From positions 186,001 to 250,000 of the forward strand of contig NZ_REFR01000011.1 of assembly GCF_003688555.1 (NCBI RefSeq): a DNA stretch of 64,000 nucleotides, read 5' to 3'. This stretch comes from Eilatimonas milleporae (GTDB taxonomy: Bacteria > Pseudomonadota > Alphaproteobacteria > Sphingomonadales > Kordiimonadaceae). The position numbers and the translations under genes are program-made. The notes under the pieces were generated by a model that saw only the letters and a list, made by a program, of their open reading frames with translations, had not been told where the DNA came from and did no database searches. The first letter of the stretch is position 1, and every line of letters begins with the position of its first letter. Of this stretch, positions 35,701 through 45,041 are shown piece by piece.

Positions 35701-36530
35701 AGCCGCACCTCGCCGGTAAAGGCGTATGTGGCCGGGCCGGTCATCTCCACCGTGCCGTCGGCCAGCCAGTCAATCTCCAGCCGTCCGCCGTCCAGCAGTA
35801 CGCCGCCTCTGCGCCCTGTCAGGCCCTTTCGGTGGGCGGCCACCAGCGCCGCGCAGGCCGCCGTGCCGCAGGCTTGCGTCAGCCCGACGCCGCGCTCCCA
35901 CACCCGCAGGCGGATATTCTGTCCGTTTACCGTCGCCACCGACACATTGACCTTTTCCGGAAACAGCGGGTCTGTCTCGATTTCAGGGCCCAGGGTCGCC
36001 AGGTCCACCGCATCCGCATCGTCGACAAAGAACACCGCGTGCGGATTGCCCATATTGACCGCGCCGGGCGCCGACAGCGGCCCCCTGGCATAGTTCAGTG
36101 TCACCGTATCCATGGCCCGGACCAGCGGCACGGCCTGCCAGTCGGTTCGCGCCGGGCCCATATTGACGCAGACGGTATCATCGCCGCCCGCGCGCGCCGT
36201 CAGCAGGCCGGCGCGGGTGCGGATGCTGGCGCTGTCGCGGCCGCTTTCCGCCATCAGCATGCGGCCGATACAGCGCGTGGCATTGCCGCAGGCCGCCACT
36301 TCCGACCCGTTGGCATTGCGGATTTCCATCAAACCGTCGGCGTCCCCGCCGTCGCGCAGCACGATCAGTTGGTCGCATCCGATGCCGCGCCGCCGGTCGG
36401 CCAGTGCGCGTACGGCCTCATCGCTCAGGGAAGTCTTCGTCCCCCGCGCATCGATGATGACAAAATCATTGCCCAGCCCGTGCATCTTGGTAAAGGGCAC
36501 CGGGCGGCCATATGCCGGCATGCTGTCCAT
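35697..36530 (-). CDS. dapF: Diaminopimelate epimerase
   Basis: 277-residue cofactor-independent racemase converting LL- to meso-diaminopimelate for lysine and peptidoglycan. Two-base catalysis needs the Cys in A-A-C-G-N-A-T-R-C (about 78-86) and the Cys in Q-A-C-G-T-A-A-C (about 219-226); both are present. The N-terminal M-H-G-L-G-N-D-F-V-I-I-D is diagnostic. ATG at 36530 is used because the upstream open frame (to 36584) lacks conservation. First gene of dapF-mtaB-ftsY. Confidence 0.94.
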   Translation of the reverse strand: MDSMPAYGRPVPFTKMHGLGNDFVIIDARGTKTSLSDEAVRALADRRRGIGCDQLIVLRDGGDADGLMEIRNANGSEVAACGNATRCIGRMLMAESGRDSASIRTRAGLLTARAGGDDTVCVNMGPARTDWQAVPLVRAMDTVTLNYARGPLSAPGAVNMGNPHAVFFVDDADAVDLATLGPEIETDPLFPEKVNVSVATVNGQNIRLRVWERGVGLTQACGTAACAALVAAHRKGLTGRRGGVLLDGGRLEIDWLADGTVEMTGPATYAFTGEVRL

Positions 36531-36696
36531 GGCGCGCCTTATATGGTGCCGGACCCACAAGAGTCCAAAGATTTTCGCCGGCACCCGGCACCCCGTGTCA
36601 GCGGGGGTCGACCCATATCGACACGGGGCGGTCCACGCATAACGGCCCGTCGCGTCTCCCGCTCCGCCATCGGCCTGAAAAAGCTGCCTGAAAAGT

Positions 36697-38319
36697 CTAT
36701 AGCCCGAAAATCACCGGCAGCAGGCTGTACAGCAGCGCGGCAACGGCGAAACTGCCGATCACGTTCAGCCACAGGCCGGCGCGCATCATGTCCGGCACCC
36801 GGATATGCCCGGTGGAAAACACCACTGCGTTCGGGCCCGTCGCCACCGGCAGCATGAAGGCGCACGACGCCGCCATCGCCACCGGCGCCGCCAGGATCAC
36901 CGGGTCCAGATTGGCACTCGCCGCCAGTGCCGACAGCACCGGCACCAGCGCGGCGGTGGTGGCGGTGTTGCTGGTCAGCTCCGTCAGGAAAATCACCAGG
37001 GCGACAATGGCTAGGATCAGCAGGAACAGCGGCGCCGCCGCCAGCCCGACCAGCGCCGTACCCAGCCATGCCGCCAGCCCGGTGGACTGAATGGCGCCGG
37101 CCAGGCTCAACCCGCCGCCGAACAGCAGCAGCACACCCCAGGGCAGGCGCACAGCCTCCTCCCAGGTGATCAGGGCGCCGCCACTATTGTTCTGACTCCC
37201 ACTATTGTTCTGGCCCTTAATACCGCTTTGGCTCCCGCCGCTGTTCTGACTGTCCGTGTCGTTTTCGGAGGACGTTCCTGCCTGTTCCGCCGCTTTCAGC
37301 CCTGTCTCACCGCCTGCCGCTACCGTCCGCCCCGCCGGGATCAAAAACATCGACAGCCCGCCGGCCACGGCGATGTGGGTGTCGCTCAGCCGCGCCATGA
37401 ACGGCAGCAGCCCGGTCAGCCAGTCCCACTCCACCAGAAGCTGGCGCGTGCTCCACAGCAGCGCCATGGTCAGCAGCACCAGCGTCACCCGTTTTTCCGC
37501 CACCGTCATCGGACCCAGCTTCGCCAGTTCCCGCTGCACCACCGCGCCGCCGCCCGTCACCTCGCCGGGGCGAAAGCGGAAACACACCCGCGTCAGCACC
37601 ACCCAGGCCAGCGGCACCATCACCGCCACCACCGGCACGGCAAAGGCCATCCATTCAATGAATAATATGTCCCGCCCCGTGCTCTCCAGGATGAAGCCCT
37701 TGACGAACAGGTTGGGCGGCGTGCCGATATAGGTGCCGAGCCCGCCGATGGACGCCGACCACGCACAGCCGATCAGCAACGCCAGGGTAAAGCGGTGGCC
37801 GCGGGCCTGTTGCCCCAACACCGTTTCGGCCACCGTCAGGGCGATGGGCACGATCATCAGCGTCGTTGCCGTGTTGGAAATCCACATGGACAGAAAGGCC
37901 GCCGCCCCCATGAACCCGGCGATCAGCGCGCCGGGATGGTCGCCGACACGCGCCAGAATACTCAGGGCGATCCGCCGGTGCAGGTTCCACCGCTGCATCG
38001 CCAGCGCCGCGATGAACCCGCCCAGCAACAGGAAAATCACCGGCCGGCCATAGGGCAGCGAGGCTTCCGCCGTCGTGGTCACACCCAGAAGCGGCAGCAT
38101 GATCAGCGGCAGCAGGCTGGTCGCCGGCACCGGAATGGCCTCGGTCGCCCACCATGCCGCCATCAGGCCGGCCAGCGCCACGGTGGCCCAGGCCGCCTCG
38201 CCGATCCCGGCCGGCGCCGGCAGGACGGTCAGGGTTGCGAACAGCACCAGTCCGCACCAGAAACCGATTTTTTGATACAGCGCCCGCTCCCGCCGCTCCG
38301 GCGTCCCGTCCGCGTCCAT
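36697..38319 (-). CDS. SLC13-family (DASS) anion/dicarboxylate transporter
   Basis: 540-residue sodium-coupled transporter of the divalent-anion:Na+ symporter family. About 11-13 helices; conserved signatures S-N-T-A-T-T-L-M near residues 148-155 and S-N-T-A-T-T-A-A near 450-457, the paired Ser-Asn-Thr motifs that bind substrate and sodium. Typical cargo is succinate, malate, citrate or sulphate; which one cannot be told. An unusual Asn/Ser/Gly-rich segment (about 345-385) is inserted in a loop before the second inverted repeat, encoded by an 18-bp tandem repeat. Monocistronic, divergent from the hybrid kinase. Confidence 0.88.
   Translation of the reverse strand: MDADGTPERRERALYQKIGFWCGLVLFATLTVLPAPAGIGEAAWATVALAGLMAAWWATEAIPVPATSLLPLIMLPLLGVTTTAEASLPYGRPVIFLLLGGFIAALAMQRWNLHRRIALSILARVGDHPGALIAGFMGAAAFLSMWISNTATTLMIVPIALTVAETVLGQQARGHRFTLALLIGCAWSASIGGLGTYIGTPPNLFVKGFILESTGRDILFIEWMAFAVPVVAVMVPLAWVVLTRVCFRFRPGEVTGGGAVVQRELAKLGPMTVAEKRVTLVLLTMALLWSTRQLLVEWDWLTGLLPFMARLSDTHIAVAGGLSMFLIPAGRTVAAGGETGLKAAEQAGTSSENDTDSQNSGGSQSGIKGQNNSGSQNNSGGALITWEEAVRLPWGVLLLFGGGLSLAGAIQSTGLAAWLGTALVGLAAAPLFLLILAIVALVIFLTELTSNTATTAALVPVLSALAASANLDPVILAAPVAMAASCAFMLPVATGPNAVVFSTGHIRVPDMMRAGLWLNVIGSFAVAALLYSLLPVIFGL
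37181..37252 (-). repeat. 18-bp tandem repeat in the SLC13 loop
   Basis: Four 18-base units; the first two (CCACTATTGTTCTGACTC and CCACTATTGTTCTGGCCC) differ at two or three positions, the others are more diverged. They encode Gln-Asn-Asn/Ser-Ser-Gly units. Confidence 0.75.
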
Positions 38320-38470
38320 GATGGCCGTCGTCCTCCCCTTAAAAGTGTCGCGACCCTAAGGGCCCGGCGGGGTGTAGGCAAGGGCAAAGAGGGTTTTGCC
38401 AAAACGCACTAAACCATGGGTCGAGCGGTAAAAATCCTTGCCTTTGGCGCGTCGCCCGGCCAGTGAGAAT

Positions 38471-40780
38471 ATGGGGATCTTATTTTTTGGACTGACCGGT
38501 GCGGACATGAAGGCGGGTCAAGACACACGCGACATCAGCGGTGAATGGCAGGACGCAGGCAGTGCGACGGCGGTGCCGGCGCGCTGGGTCGCGGCCGCCG
38601 TGCGTCTGGTGCATTTCCGCCAGCTCCCCGTGATCCTCGGCGTTTTCGGCGCCTATTACGCCTTTATCACCCTGTCGCACGCCTTCGCGCTTGAGGGCGA
38701 ACTGCGTCTCCTCATGATGGCGCTCAGCCTGACGGCGGCGGGCGCTGCGGCCGGGACCTATGCCCTCATGCGGGCGCGCATCCTCACCGCCCGGCACGCG
38801 CACGCCATTTTTCTGCCCGCCGGCGTGGTCGCCCTTGTCAATGTCTATCTGCACATCTGTCTCACCGCCGACCAGATCCAGATGACCAACGGCATTCTGG
38901 CGCTGCTGGCCTATGGCTTCGTCATGCTGTCGCCGCGCAGCTACTGGCTGCTCACCGGCCTCAGCATGGCCATGTATGTCTTCAGCCTGTTTCATGTGTC
39001 GGGGCCGTATGGCGGGCATTTCGCCTTCATGCTGGTGCCGGGCGTCATCATGGGCACGCTTGCCTTCTACATGCGCCTGCGCGCGACCGAGGCGCAGATC
39101 CGGTTGCTTCTGGTCAACCGGGCGCGGTCGCGCGCGCTCGCCGCCGCTCGCCACGCGCTTGAACACAAGGTGGTCGAGGCCGAGAGCGCCGCCGACGCGG
39201 CGGAAAAAGCCAATCGCGCCAAATCCGTCTTTCTCGCCAATGCCAGCCATGAGCTGCGCACGCCGCTCACCGGCATCATCGGCATGCTCGACCTGTTGCG
39301 CGAAACCGGGCTTGAACGCGATCAGGCCGATCTGGCCGACACCGCCCACGGCAGCGCACGCGGGCTGCTGGTCGCCATCAACGATCTGCTCGATCTCTCC
39401 CAGCTCGAAGCCGGGCGCGCCACCCTCACGACCGAACCCTTCATACCCTGCAACATGGCGCGCACCGTGATGCGGCTGTTGCAGCTCCGGGCCGAGGGCA
39501 AGGGGGTCGCGCTCGTGCGCGGTGCCATGCCGGACGAGGACGACCGCCTGTTCGGCGACCCGGTGCGCATCGGTCAGATCCTCTACAATCTCGTCGACAA
39601 TGCCGTCAAATTCACCGACGCCGGCGAGGTCCGCGTCTCCCTCCACATCATGCCGGGCGGCGGCGATGAACGTCTCCTCGTGCTCGAGGTGGCCGATACC
39701 GGCATCGGTGTCACGCCCGAGGACATGGCGCGTCTGTTCCGCCATTTCGACCAGCTCAGTGAGGACGCGGCACAGCGCGGCGGTGCCGGCCTCGGCCTCG
39801 CCCTTTGCCAGGAACTGGTGCAGCTCATGAACGGGCGCATCCGCGTCGAAAGCCGGCCTGAAGGCGGCACCCGCTTCACCGTCGAGATTCCGCTTTGCCT
39901 CGCCGCTCCCCTTGATCCCGATGAGCCCGAGGCTGCCACCGCACCGGGCGATGCCCTGCGGTCGGATGCACCGGACACCGGCGCCTTACAGCGACACCGG
40001 GGCGCCGGGCCGGAAACATCCGGCCACGAAGCCCGCATGCAGGCCCGGCTGCAAATTTATTCGGAAGCCGGCCCACGAACCCCGGTGCAGGCCCAGATAC
40101 AGTCCCAGGTGCAAACCCGCACCGGGATTTCGACGGACCTCCCGACCAATCCACCGGCCGACCGTCACGCCGACACGCGGACGGGCGATCAGGTGCGCTC
40201 TCAGATGGGCTCTCGGGCGGGTGCAAAGGGGCAAATTCCGGCTGATCCGGCTCCGGTGCCGCCCGCCATGATCGCCGGCGGGGTGTATGGTGTGTTCTCC
40301 GGGACCGCGGCCCATCTCTCCGGCGGCGGTCCGGTCCCGGGTCCGGCCGACATTCTGGATGGCGGTCCGCATGACCCAGCGGATGACAATGGTGACCGGC
40401 TGCGCATCCTCGTGGCCGAGGACAATCCCGTTAACAAGTCCGTCATTGAACGCCTGCTTGCCAGACGGGGCTGGCCCGCCGCCTTTGTCGTCAACGGCCG
40501 CGAGGCGGTCGACACCGCCCTGGCACCCGGTGCCGATTTCGATGCCATCCTCATGGACATCCGCATGCCGGTGATGGACGGCGTCTCGGCGGCGAAGTCG
40601 ATCCTGGCCGCGCGGCCCGACGGCCCGCCGGTGATCGCACTCACCGCCAACACCCTGCCCGAGGAGGTTGCCGCCTACGCCGCCGCCGGCATGGTCGATG
40701 TGGTGCCAAAACCCATCGACCCGAAAAAACTCTACGCTGCCGTCCGCGCCGCTGTCGCCGCCCGCGCCACTCCCTCCTGA
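38471..40780 (+). CDS. Hybrid sensor histidine kinase/response regulator
   Basis: 769 residues. Six hydrophobic helices (about residues 45-205) form an unassigned membrane sensor. Then come a coiled linker, the dimerisation domain with N-A-S-H-E-L-R-T-P-L (phospho-acceptor His near 260), the HATPase_c domain with N-box D-N-A-V-K-F, G1 D-T-G-I-G-V and G2 G-G-A-G-L-G-L-A. A low-complexity linker of about 140 residues, encoded by 12-bp repeats, precedes a receiver domain with the phospho-acceptor Asp in I-L-M-D-I-R-M-P. Start uncertain: ATG at 38471 (weak GAGA upstream), TTG at 38438 and ATG at 38507 are options. No separate regulator gene is adjacent, so phosphotransfer to an HPt protein elsewhere is likely. 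Confidence 0.9.
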   Translation: MGILFFGLTGADMKAGQDTRDISGEWQDAGSATAVPARWVAAAVRLVHFRQLPVILGVFGAYYAFITLSHAFALEGELRLLMMALSLTAAGAAAGTYALMRARILTARHAHAIFLPAGVVALVNVYLHICLTADQIQMTNGILALLAYGFVMLSPRSYWLLTGLSMAMYVFSLFHVSGPYGGHFAFMLVPGVIMGTLAFYMRLRATEAQIRLLLVNRARSRALAAARHALEHKVVEAESAADAAEKANRAKSVFLANASHELRTPLTGIIGMLDLLRETGLERDQADLADTAHGSARGLLVAINDLLDLSQLEAGRATLTTEPFIPCNMARTVMRLLQLRAEGKGVALVRGAMPDEDDRLFGDPVRIGQILYNLVDNAVKFTDAGEVRVSLHIMPGGGDERLLVLEVADTGIGVTPEDMARLFRHFDQLSEDAAQRGGAGLGLALCQELVQLMNGRIRVESRPEGGTRFTVEIPLCLAAPLDPDEPEAATAPGDALRSDAPDTGALQRHRGAGPETSGHEARMQARLQIYSEAGPRTPVQAQIQSQVQTRTGISTDLPTNPPADRHADTRTGDQVRSQMGSRAGAKGQIPADPAPVPPAMIAGGVYGVFSGTAAHLSGGGPVPGPADILDGGPHDPADDNGDRLRILVAEDNPVNKSVIERLLARRGWPAAFVVNGREAVDTALAPGADFDAILMDIRMPVMDGVSAAKSILAARPDGPPVIALTANTLPEEVAAYAAAGMVDVVPKPIDPKKLYAAVRAAVAARATPS
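40085..40252 (+). repeat. Long 12-bp degenerate tandem repeat in the hybrid kinase linker
   Basis: About fourteen 12-base units in frame (for example GTGCAGGCCCAG, ATACAGTCCCAG, GTGCAAACCCGC and ACCGGGATTTCG), encoding a polar linker rich in Gln, Thr, Arg and Pro between the kinase and receiver domains. It is the longest array of this type in the window and probably begins a few units earlier. Confidence 0.8.
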
Positions 40781-40846
40781 TCCGACCTCGCAGGCCGCTC
40801 TTTAACCGTCCTGGTATCCGTTAAATGCCTGGGCAGCCTATATCAC

Positions 40847-42481
40847 TCATTCCTTTAGCGCTTTGTCACCGCGCAGAAAAAACAGCGCCGTCAACGCCGC
40901 CAAGCCGCCCCAGACCGCCGTCACCCGCATCGCGGTGCCGTATGCCTCCAGGAATGCGGCTTCCAGCGCCGCTCTGCCAGCCGTGCCCGGCGGCGGCAGC
41001 TGCCCGAACCGTATCTGCGTCGTTGCCGTCGCGGCGTCTCCGGCCGTGACGGCGTCTGCGGCAGCGGTGGTGAAGACGGCGGCGGCGACCGCGCCGACAA
41101 TGGCCACCGCGAACAATCCCGCCAGACGGCTGGCCGCGTTGTTGACGCCCGAGGCCGTGCCCGACTGCATGTCCGGGGCGGCGTTCATCACTGCCGTGGT
41201 CAGCGGGGCGACCACAAGCGCCATCCCTGCGGACAGCGCCACCAGCGGCGCCATCACCCCGATCCAGATATCACTGAGGCCGGCGGCGAGACCGGCGGCC
41301 GCGCCGGCGACCAGTAGGGACCCGGCGGTGAGCGGCAGACGCGGGCCTGTGCGGTCCGCGAGGCTGCCGGCCGCGCGCGACAGGGTGCCGATGATAAGGC
41401 CGACGGGCAGCAGGGCGAGGCCGACCTCGGACGCGCTCATCCCACGCCGGGCGATCAGGTCGAAGGGCAGCAGGAACAGCATGCCGCTGAGCGCGCCGTA
41501 GAGAAACAGCGTCATCAGGTTGGCGCCGGAAAAGGCGGCGCTGCGGAACAGGGACAGCGGCATCAGCGGATTGGCGGCGCGGGCCTCGGCGAGGACGAAA
41601 ACCGCGGTGCCCGCCAGCCCGGCGCACACCAGAAGCGGCGCGGTCAGGGACGACCCGCCGGTCTCGGCCAGCCGCGTCAGTCCGACTGTCAGCACACCGA
41701 AGGCGAGAACGGCGAGGCCGGCGCCGGTCCAGTCCAGCCCGCCCGTATTGCCCGCAGCGCTGTCATCCCGGCTTTCCGGAATGTAGCGCAGTGCCAGCCA
41801 GATCGAGACCGCCGACAGCGGCAGGTTGATCCAGAACACCGACCGCCAGTCGAGCGCGTCGATAAGAAACCCGCCGAGCGGCGGCCCCAGGGCGGTGGTG
41901 AGGGCCGACGCCCCGGCCCAGATGCCGATGGCGTGCCCGCGCGCGTCGCGCGGAAAAGCGGCGGCGATGATCGCCAGGCTTTGCGGGACCAGGAGGGCGG
42001 CGCCGACCCCTTGCGCGCCGCGCGCCGCGATCAGCGCCGTGGTCGAAGGCGCCAGCGCACAGGCCAGCGAGGCGAGCGCGAAGACGGCGACGAAGACGCG
42101 TCGCCGGCCGAACCGGTCCCCCATGCCGCCGCCGACCAGAATGAGACTGCCGAGCAGCAGGGCATAGGCGTTGACCACCCACTGCATGTCGTCAAAGCCG
42201 GCCGCGAGATCGGTCTGCATGGCCGGCAGGGCGATGGTGACGATGGAGCCGTCGATAAAGGCCATGGCCGAGGCGAGAATGGTCGCCGCCAGCACGAAGG
42301 GACGCGCCCGTTCCGGGCAGGGCTGGGCGCATGGCGGCGTGAGCGCGGCATGCCCGTCCGGACACAAGGGACGGTGCAAGGCGGTCGCCGGACTGATACG
42401 GCCCCCGGGTGCCCCTGACGGTCCGGCGGCGCCTGATCCGGTCTGATTTGGCCCGGTCTGCTCTGAGGCGCTCTGATCCAT
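40847..42481 (-). CDS. MFS drug-efflux transporter, DHA2 (EmrB/QacA-like)
   Basis: 544-residue, 14-helix major facilitator. A polar N-terminal extension of about 60 residues (low complexity) precedes helix 1 (L-A-A-T-I-L-A-S-A-M-A-F-I-D-G-S-I-V near 65-82), where the Asp is typical of this family. Motif A-like G-M-G-D-R-F-G-R-R-R lies near 119-128, and motif C-like L-G-P-P-L-G-G-F-L near 197-205. Substrates are usually lipophilic drugs or solvents. No MFP partner (EmrA) or regulator is adjacent, so it may act alone. Divergent from ffh across a 487-bp gap. Confidence 0.88.
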   Translation of the reverse strand: MDQSASEQTGPNQTGSGAAGPSGAPGGRISPATALHRPLCPDGHAALTPPCAQPCPERARPFVLAATILASAMAFIDGSIVTIALPAMQTDLAAGFDDMQWVVNAYALLLGSLILVGGGMGDRFGRRRVFVAVFALASLACALAPSTTALIAARGAQGVGAALLVPQSLAIIAAAFPRDARGHAIGIWAGASALTTALGPPLGGFLIDALDWRSVFWINLPLSAVSIWLALRYIPESRDDSAAGNTGGLDWTGAGLAVLAFGVLTVGLTRLAETGGSSLTAPLLVCAGLAGTAVFVLAEARAANPLMPLSLFRSAAFSGANLMTLFLYGALSGMLFLLPFDLIARRGMSASEVGLALLPVGLIIGTLSRAAGSLADRTGPRLPLTAGSLLVAGAAAGLAAGLSDIWIGVMAPLVALSAGMALVVAPLTTAVMNAAPDMQSGTASGVNNAASRLAGLFAVAIVGAVAAAVFTTAAADAVTAGDAATATTQIRFGQLPPPGTAGRAALEAAFLEAYGTAMRVTAVWGGLAALTALFFLRGDKALKE

Positions 42482-42968
42482 GCGGGTCTGATCCTTTGGG
42501 GGCTGATTCGCCGGGTCCGGAAACTGTTCCCGTCTGACGGTGACTGTACGGTCCTGTCGGTCGAGACGGGTCGCGGACGGGTGCCGGCGAGGAGTTTACA
42601 GCCAAACGGCCACGGGCGAAACAGCGCCCGGCCGGCAGAGTGGCTTGACACAGTGGCGATATTTCCCTAAAAGCGCCGCTGCTTCCCAGAAGCCACATAT
42701 GTGACCTGTGTCCAAGGCCGCGCGAGCAGAGCGCCGCGTGCCGGGATACCCACCCGTCAGCGAGTGTCGCCCACGGGTGTGTTTGTGCTGTGTACCGTCC
42801 CGGATGCCTGGGCCCTTGGCTTTGAGTTTTGGGAGCCCTTGGTTCCGGGGGGTGGCGGCACCATCTTATGAGGTGTCGGGGCCGTGTGCCGGAGGCGGGC
42901 CTGTCAGCCCGGTCCGGATGTGGGCGCGGGAATGGGATGCGCCGGTTTGAAGAAGGATGGATGGCACC
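42482..42968. other. Divergent intergenic region, MFS transporter / ffh
   Basis: 487 bp. A good sigma-70 promoter (42645-42673) points toward ffh and leaves a leader of nearly 290 bases with no convincing gene. The transporter promoter must lie in the left part, which also shows GGGTCTGATCC-like repeats. Confidence 0.5.
42645..42673 (+). promoter_or_regulatory. Sigma-70-type promoter, probably for ffh
   Basis: TTGACA (perfect -35), 17-bp spacer, TAAAAG (-10, four of six consensus bases). Transcription would begin near 42680, leaving a long leader before ffh. Confidence 0.6.
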
Positions 42969-44396
42969 ATGTTCGACAGCTTGTCAGATCGCCTGAACGG
43001 CATTCTGGACGGCCTGAAACGGCGCGGCGCGCTGAAGGAGGCGGATGTTTCCGCCGCCATGCGCGAGGTGCGTGTGGCCCTTCTGGAGGCGGACGTTGCG
43101 CTGCCGGTGGTCAAGTCTTTCATTGCCAAGGTGAAGGAAAAGGCCGTTGGCCAGACGGTGCTGAAATCGGTGACGCCGGGCCAGCAGGTGATCAAGATCG
43201 TCCATGACGAACTGGTTGCCATGCTGGGGACGGAAAGCGCCCCGGTCAACACCGCCGGTCTGCCGCCAGTGGCGATCATGATGGTGGGCTTGCAGGGGTC
43301 TGGTAAGACGACGTCGACGGCCAAGATCGCCAAGCGGCTGACCGAGAAGGACAGTAAGAAGGTGCTGATGGCCTCGCTCGACACGCGGCGGCCTGCGGCG
43401 CAGGAGCAGTTGAAGGTTCTGGGCGAACAGATTGGCGTAAAGACGCTGCCGATCATCAAGGGCCAGTTGCCGGCGGACATCGCCCGCCGCGCCATGGAAG
43501 CCGGACGGCTTCAGGGTTTCGACGTGGTGATGCTGGACACCGCCGGGCGCCTGCATGTGGATGCCGCGCTGATGGCCGAGGTGCAGGCGGTACGGGACGG
43601 CGTGCAGCCGCTGGAAACCCTGCTGGTGGCCGACAGCCTGACCGGCCAGGACGCCGTCAATGTGGCGCAGGAATTCGACGGACAGGTCGGTATCACCGGT
43701 GTGGTACTGACGCGGATGGACGGCGACGGGCGCGGCGGTGCGGCCCTGTCCATGCGGGCGGTCACCGGTAAGCCGATCAAGCTGATCGGCACCGGCGAAA
43801 AAGCCGACGCGCTGGAGGATTTCCACCCCGAACGGGTGGCGAGCCGTATCCTCGGCATGGGGGATGTGGTCAGCCTGGTGGAAAAGGCTGCCGAGACGAT
43901 CGAGAAGGAAGATGCCGAAAAAATGGCCGCCAAGATGGCCAAGGGCACCTTCGATCTGGACGATCTGCGTACCCAGTTGCGTCAGATGAAGAAGCTGGGC
44001 GGCATGAAAAGCGTCCTCGGCCTGTTGCCGGGGATGGGGCAGATGAAAAAGGCGCTGTCCGGCGCGACGCTGGACGACGGCATGTTCAAGCGGCAGGAAG
44101 CGATCATCGATTCCATGACGCCGAAGGAACGCGCCAAACCGCAACTCCTGAACGCCAGCCGCAAGAAGCGCATCGCCGCCGGTTCTGGCACCACCGTTCC
44201 GGAGGTGAACAAGCTGCTGAAGATGCACATGCAGATGGCGAAGATGATGAAGAAAATGTCGAAGATGGGCAAATCGGGCCGCATGCCGATGGTGCCCGGA
44301 GGGCCGGGCAGTGGTTTGGGTGGTCCCGGTGGTTTGGGCGGTCCGGGCGGACTGCCCGGCGGATTGCCCCCCGGTTTCGACAAGCTTTTGAGCTGA
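42969..44396 (+). CDS. ffh: Signal recognition particle protein Ffh
   Basis: 475-residue SRP54 GTPase that binds signal peptides as they leave the ribosome. N domain (1-85), G domain with V-G-L-Q-G-S-G-K-T-T near 104-113, D-T-R-R-P-A-A near 136-142, D-T-A-G-R near 187-191 and T-R-M-D near 247-250; methionine-rich M domain from about 325 (many Met, e.g. M-H-M-Q-M-A-K-M-M-K-K-M). The tail is Gly/Pro-rich repeats. ATG at 42969 is chosen to match the usual N-terminus (M-F-D-S-L-S-D-R-L); an ATG at 42957 is in frame. It heads the ffh-rpsP-rimM-trmD-rplS group. Confidence 0.95.
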   Translation: MFDSLSDRLNGILDGLKRRGALKEADVSAAMREVRVALLEADVALPVVKSFIAKVKEKAVGQTVLKSVTPGQQVIKIVHDELVAMLGTESAPVNTAGLPPVAIMMVGLQGSGKTTSTAKIAKRLTEKDSKKVLMASLDTRRPAAQEQLKVLGEQIGVKTLPIIKGQLPADIARRAMEAGRLQGFDVVMLDTAGRLHVDAALMAEVQAVRDGVQPLETLLVADSLTGQDAVNVAQEFDGQVGITGVVLTRMDGDGRGGAALSMRAVTGKPIKLIGTGEKADALEDFHPERVASRILGMGDVVSLVEKAAETIEKEDAEKMAAKMAKGTFDLDDLRTQLRQMKKLGGMKSVLGLLPGMGQMKKALSGATLDDGMFKRQEAIIDSMTPKERAKPQLLNASRKKRIAAGSGTTVPEVNKLLKMHMQMAKMMKKMSKMGKSGRMPMVPGGPGSGLGGPGGLGGPGGLPGGLPPGFDKLLS

Positions 44397-44502
44397 GTGC
44401 GGCGCGCACTGAGCGACTGTTACCCTGGGCGGGTTTTTCAAACGGGATCCTGTCCGGACCTTGAAAAACGTTTGAGATTGAAGACTGAAAGGAAACTGAA
44501 CA

Positions 44503-44907
44503 ATGGCAATTGCAATTCGTCTGGCCCGTGGCGGCGCCAAGAAACGCCCCTACTACCGCATCGTCGTGGCCGACAGCCGCGCCCCGCGTGACGGACGCTA
44601 TATCGAAAAGATCGGCATCTATAACCCGATGCTGGCGAAAGACGACGAAAACCGCGTCAAGTTCGACGAGGAGCGCATCAAGCACTGGCTGGGCCAGGGC
44701 GCCAAGCCGTCCGACCGGATCGCCCGTTTTCTCGAGGCGGCGGGCCTGATCGAAAAGAAAACTCGCAGCAACCCCAACAAGGGCAAGCCGGGCCAGAAGG
44801 CGGTTGAGCGCGCCGAGGAAAAGCGCCAGAAGGCTGAGGAAGTTGCGAGCGCAGCCGCTGAGGCCGACGCGCCGGCGGAAGAAGCCACGGACTCAGCCGA
44901 GGCATAA
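44503..44907 (+). CDS. rpsP: 30S ribosomal protein S16
   Basis: 134 residues. The core (1-80: [20 protein letters not shown] start) matches bacterial bS16, which helps assemble the 30S body. The C-terminal 50 residues are Lys/Glu/Ala-rich, an extension seen in alphaproteobacteria but absent from E. coli. GGAAAC lies upstream of the ATG. It lies between ffh and rimM. Confidence 0.97.
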   Translation: MAIAIRLARGGAKKRPYYRIVVADSRAPRDGRYIEKIGIYNPMLAKDDENRVKFDEERIKHWLGQGAKPSDRIARFLEAAGLIEKKTRSNPNKGKPGQKAVERAEEKRQKAEEVASAAAEADAPAEEATDSAEA

Positions 44908-44917
44908 TCCGGGTTCC

Positions 44918-44940
44918 GGCCGGACCGGACCGGTCCGGCC
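44918..44940. other. GC-rich inverted repeat between rpsP and rimM
   Basis: GGCCGGACCGG, one base, CCGGTCCGGCC: perfect 11-bp arms just after the rpsP stop. A strong RNA hairpin without a U tract; it could stabilise the rpsP message or reduce read-through into rimM. Confidence 0.6.
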
Positions 44941-45041
44941 TGTCCACCGGGCGCCAGTCATGAAACCGTACTCATGAACCCTTGGCGCAAGAGGGCGTCA
45001 CTGATCGCTTGGGAGCGGGTGCCGATGGCCGGCATGCAGTC

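Noticed and set aside
44918-44940. Rho-independent terminator after rpsP
   Set aside because: The perfect GC-rich dyad has no U tract, and rimM continues the normal operon.
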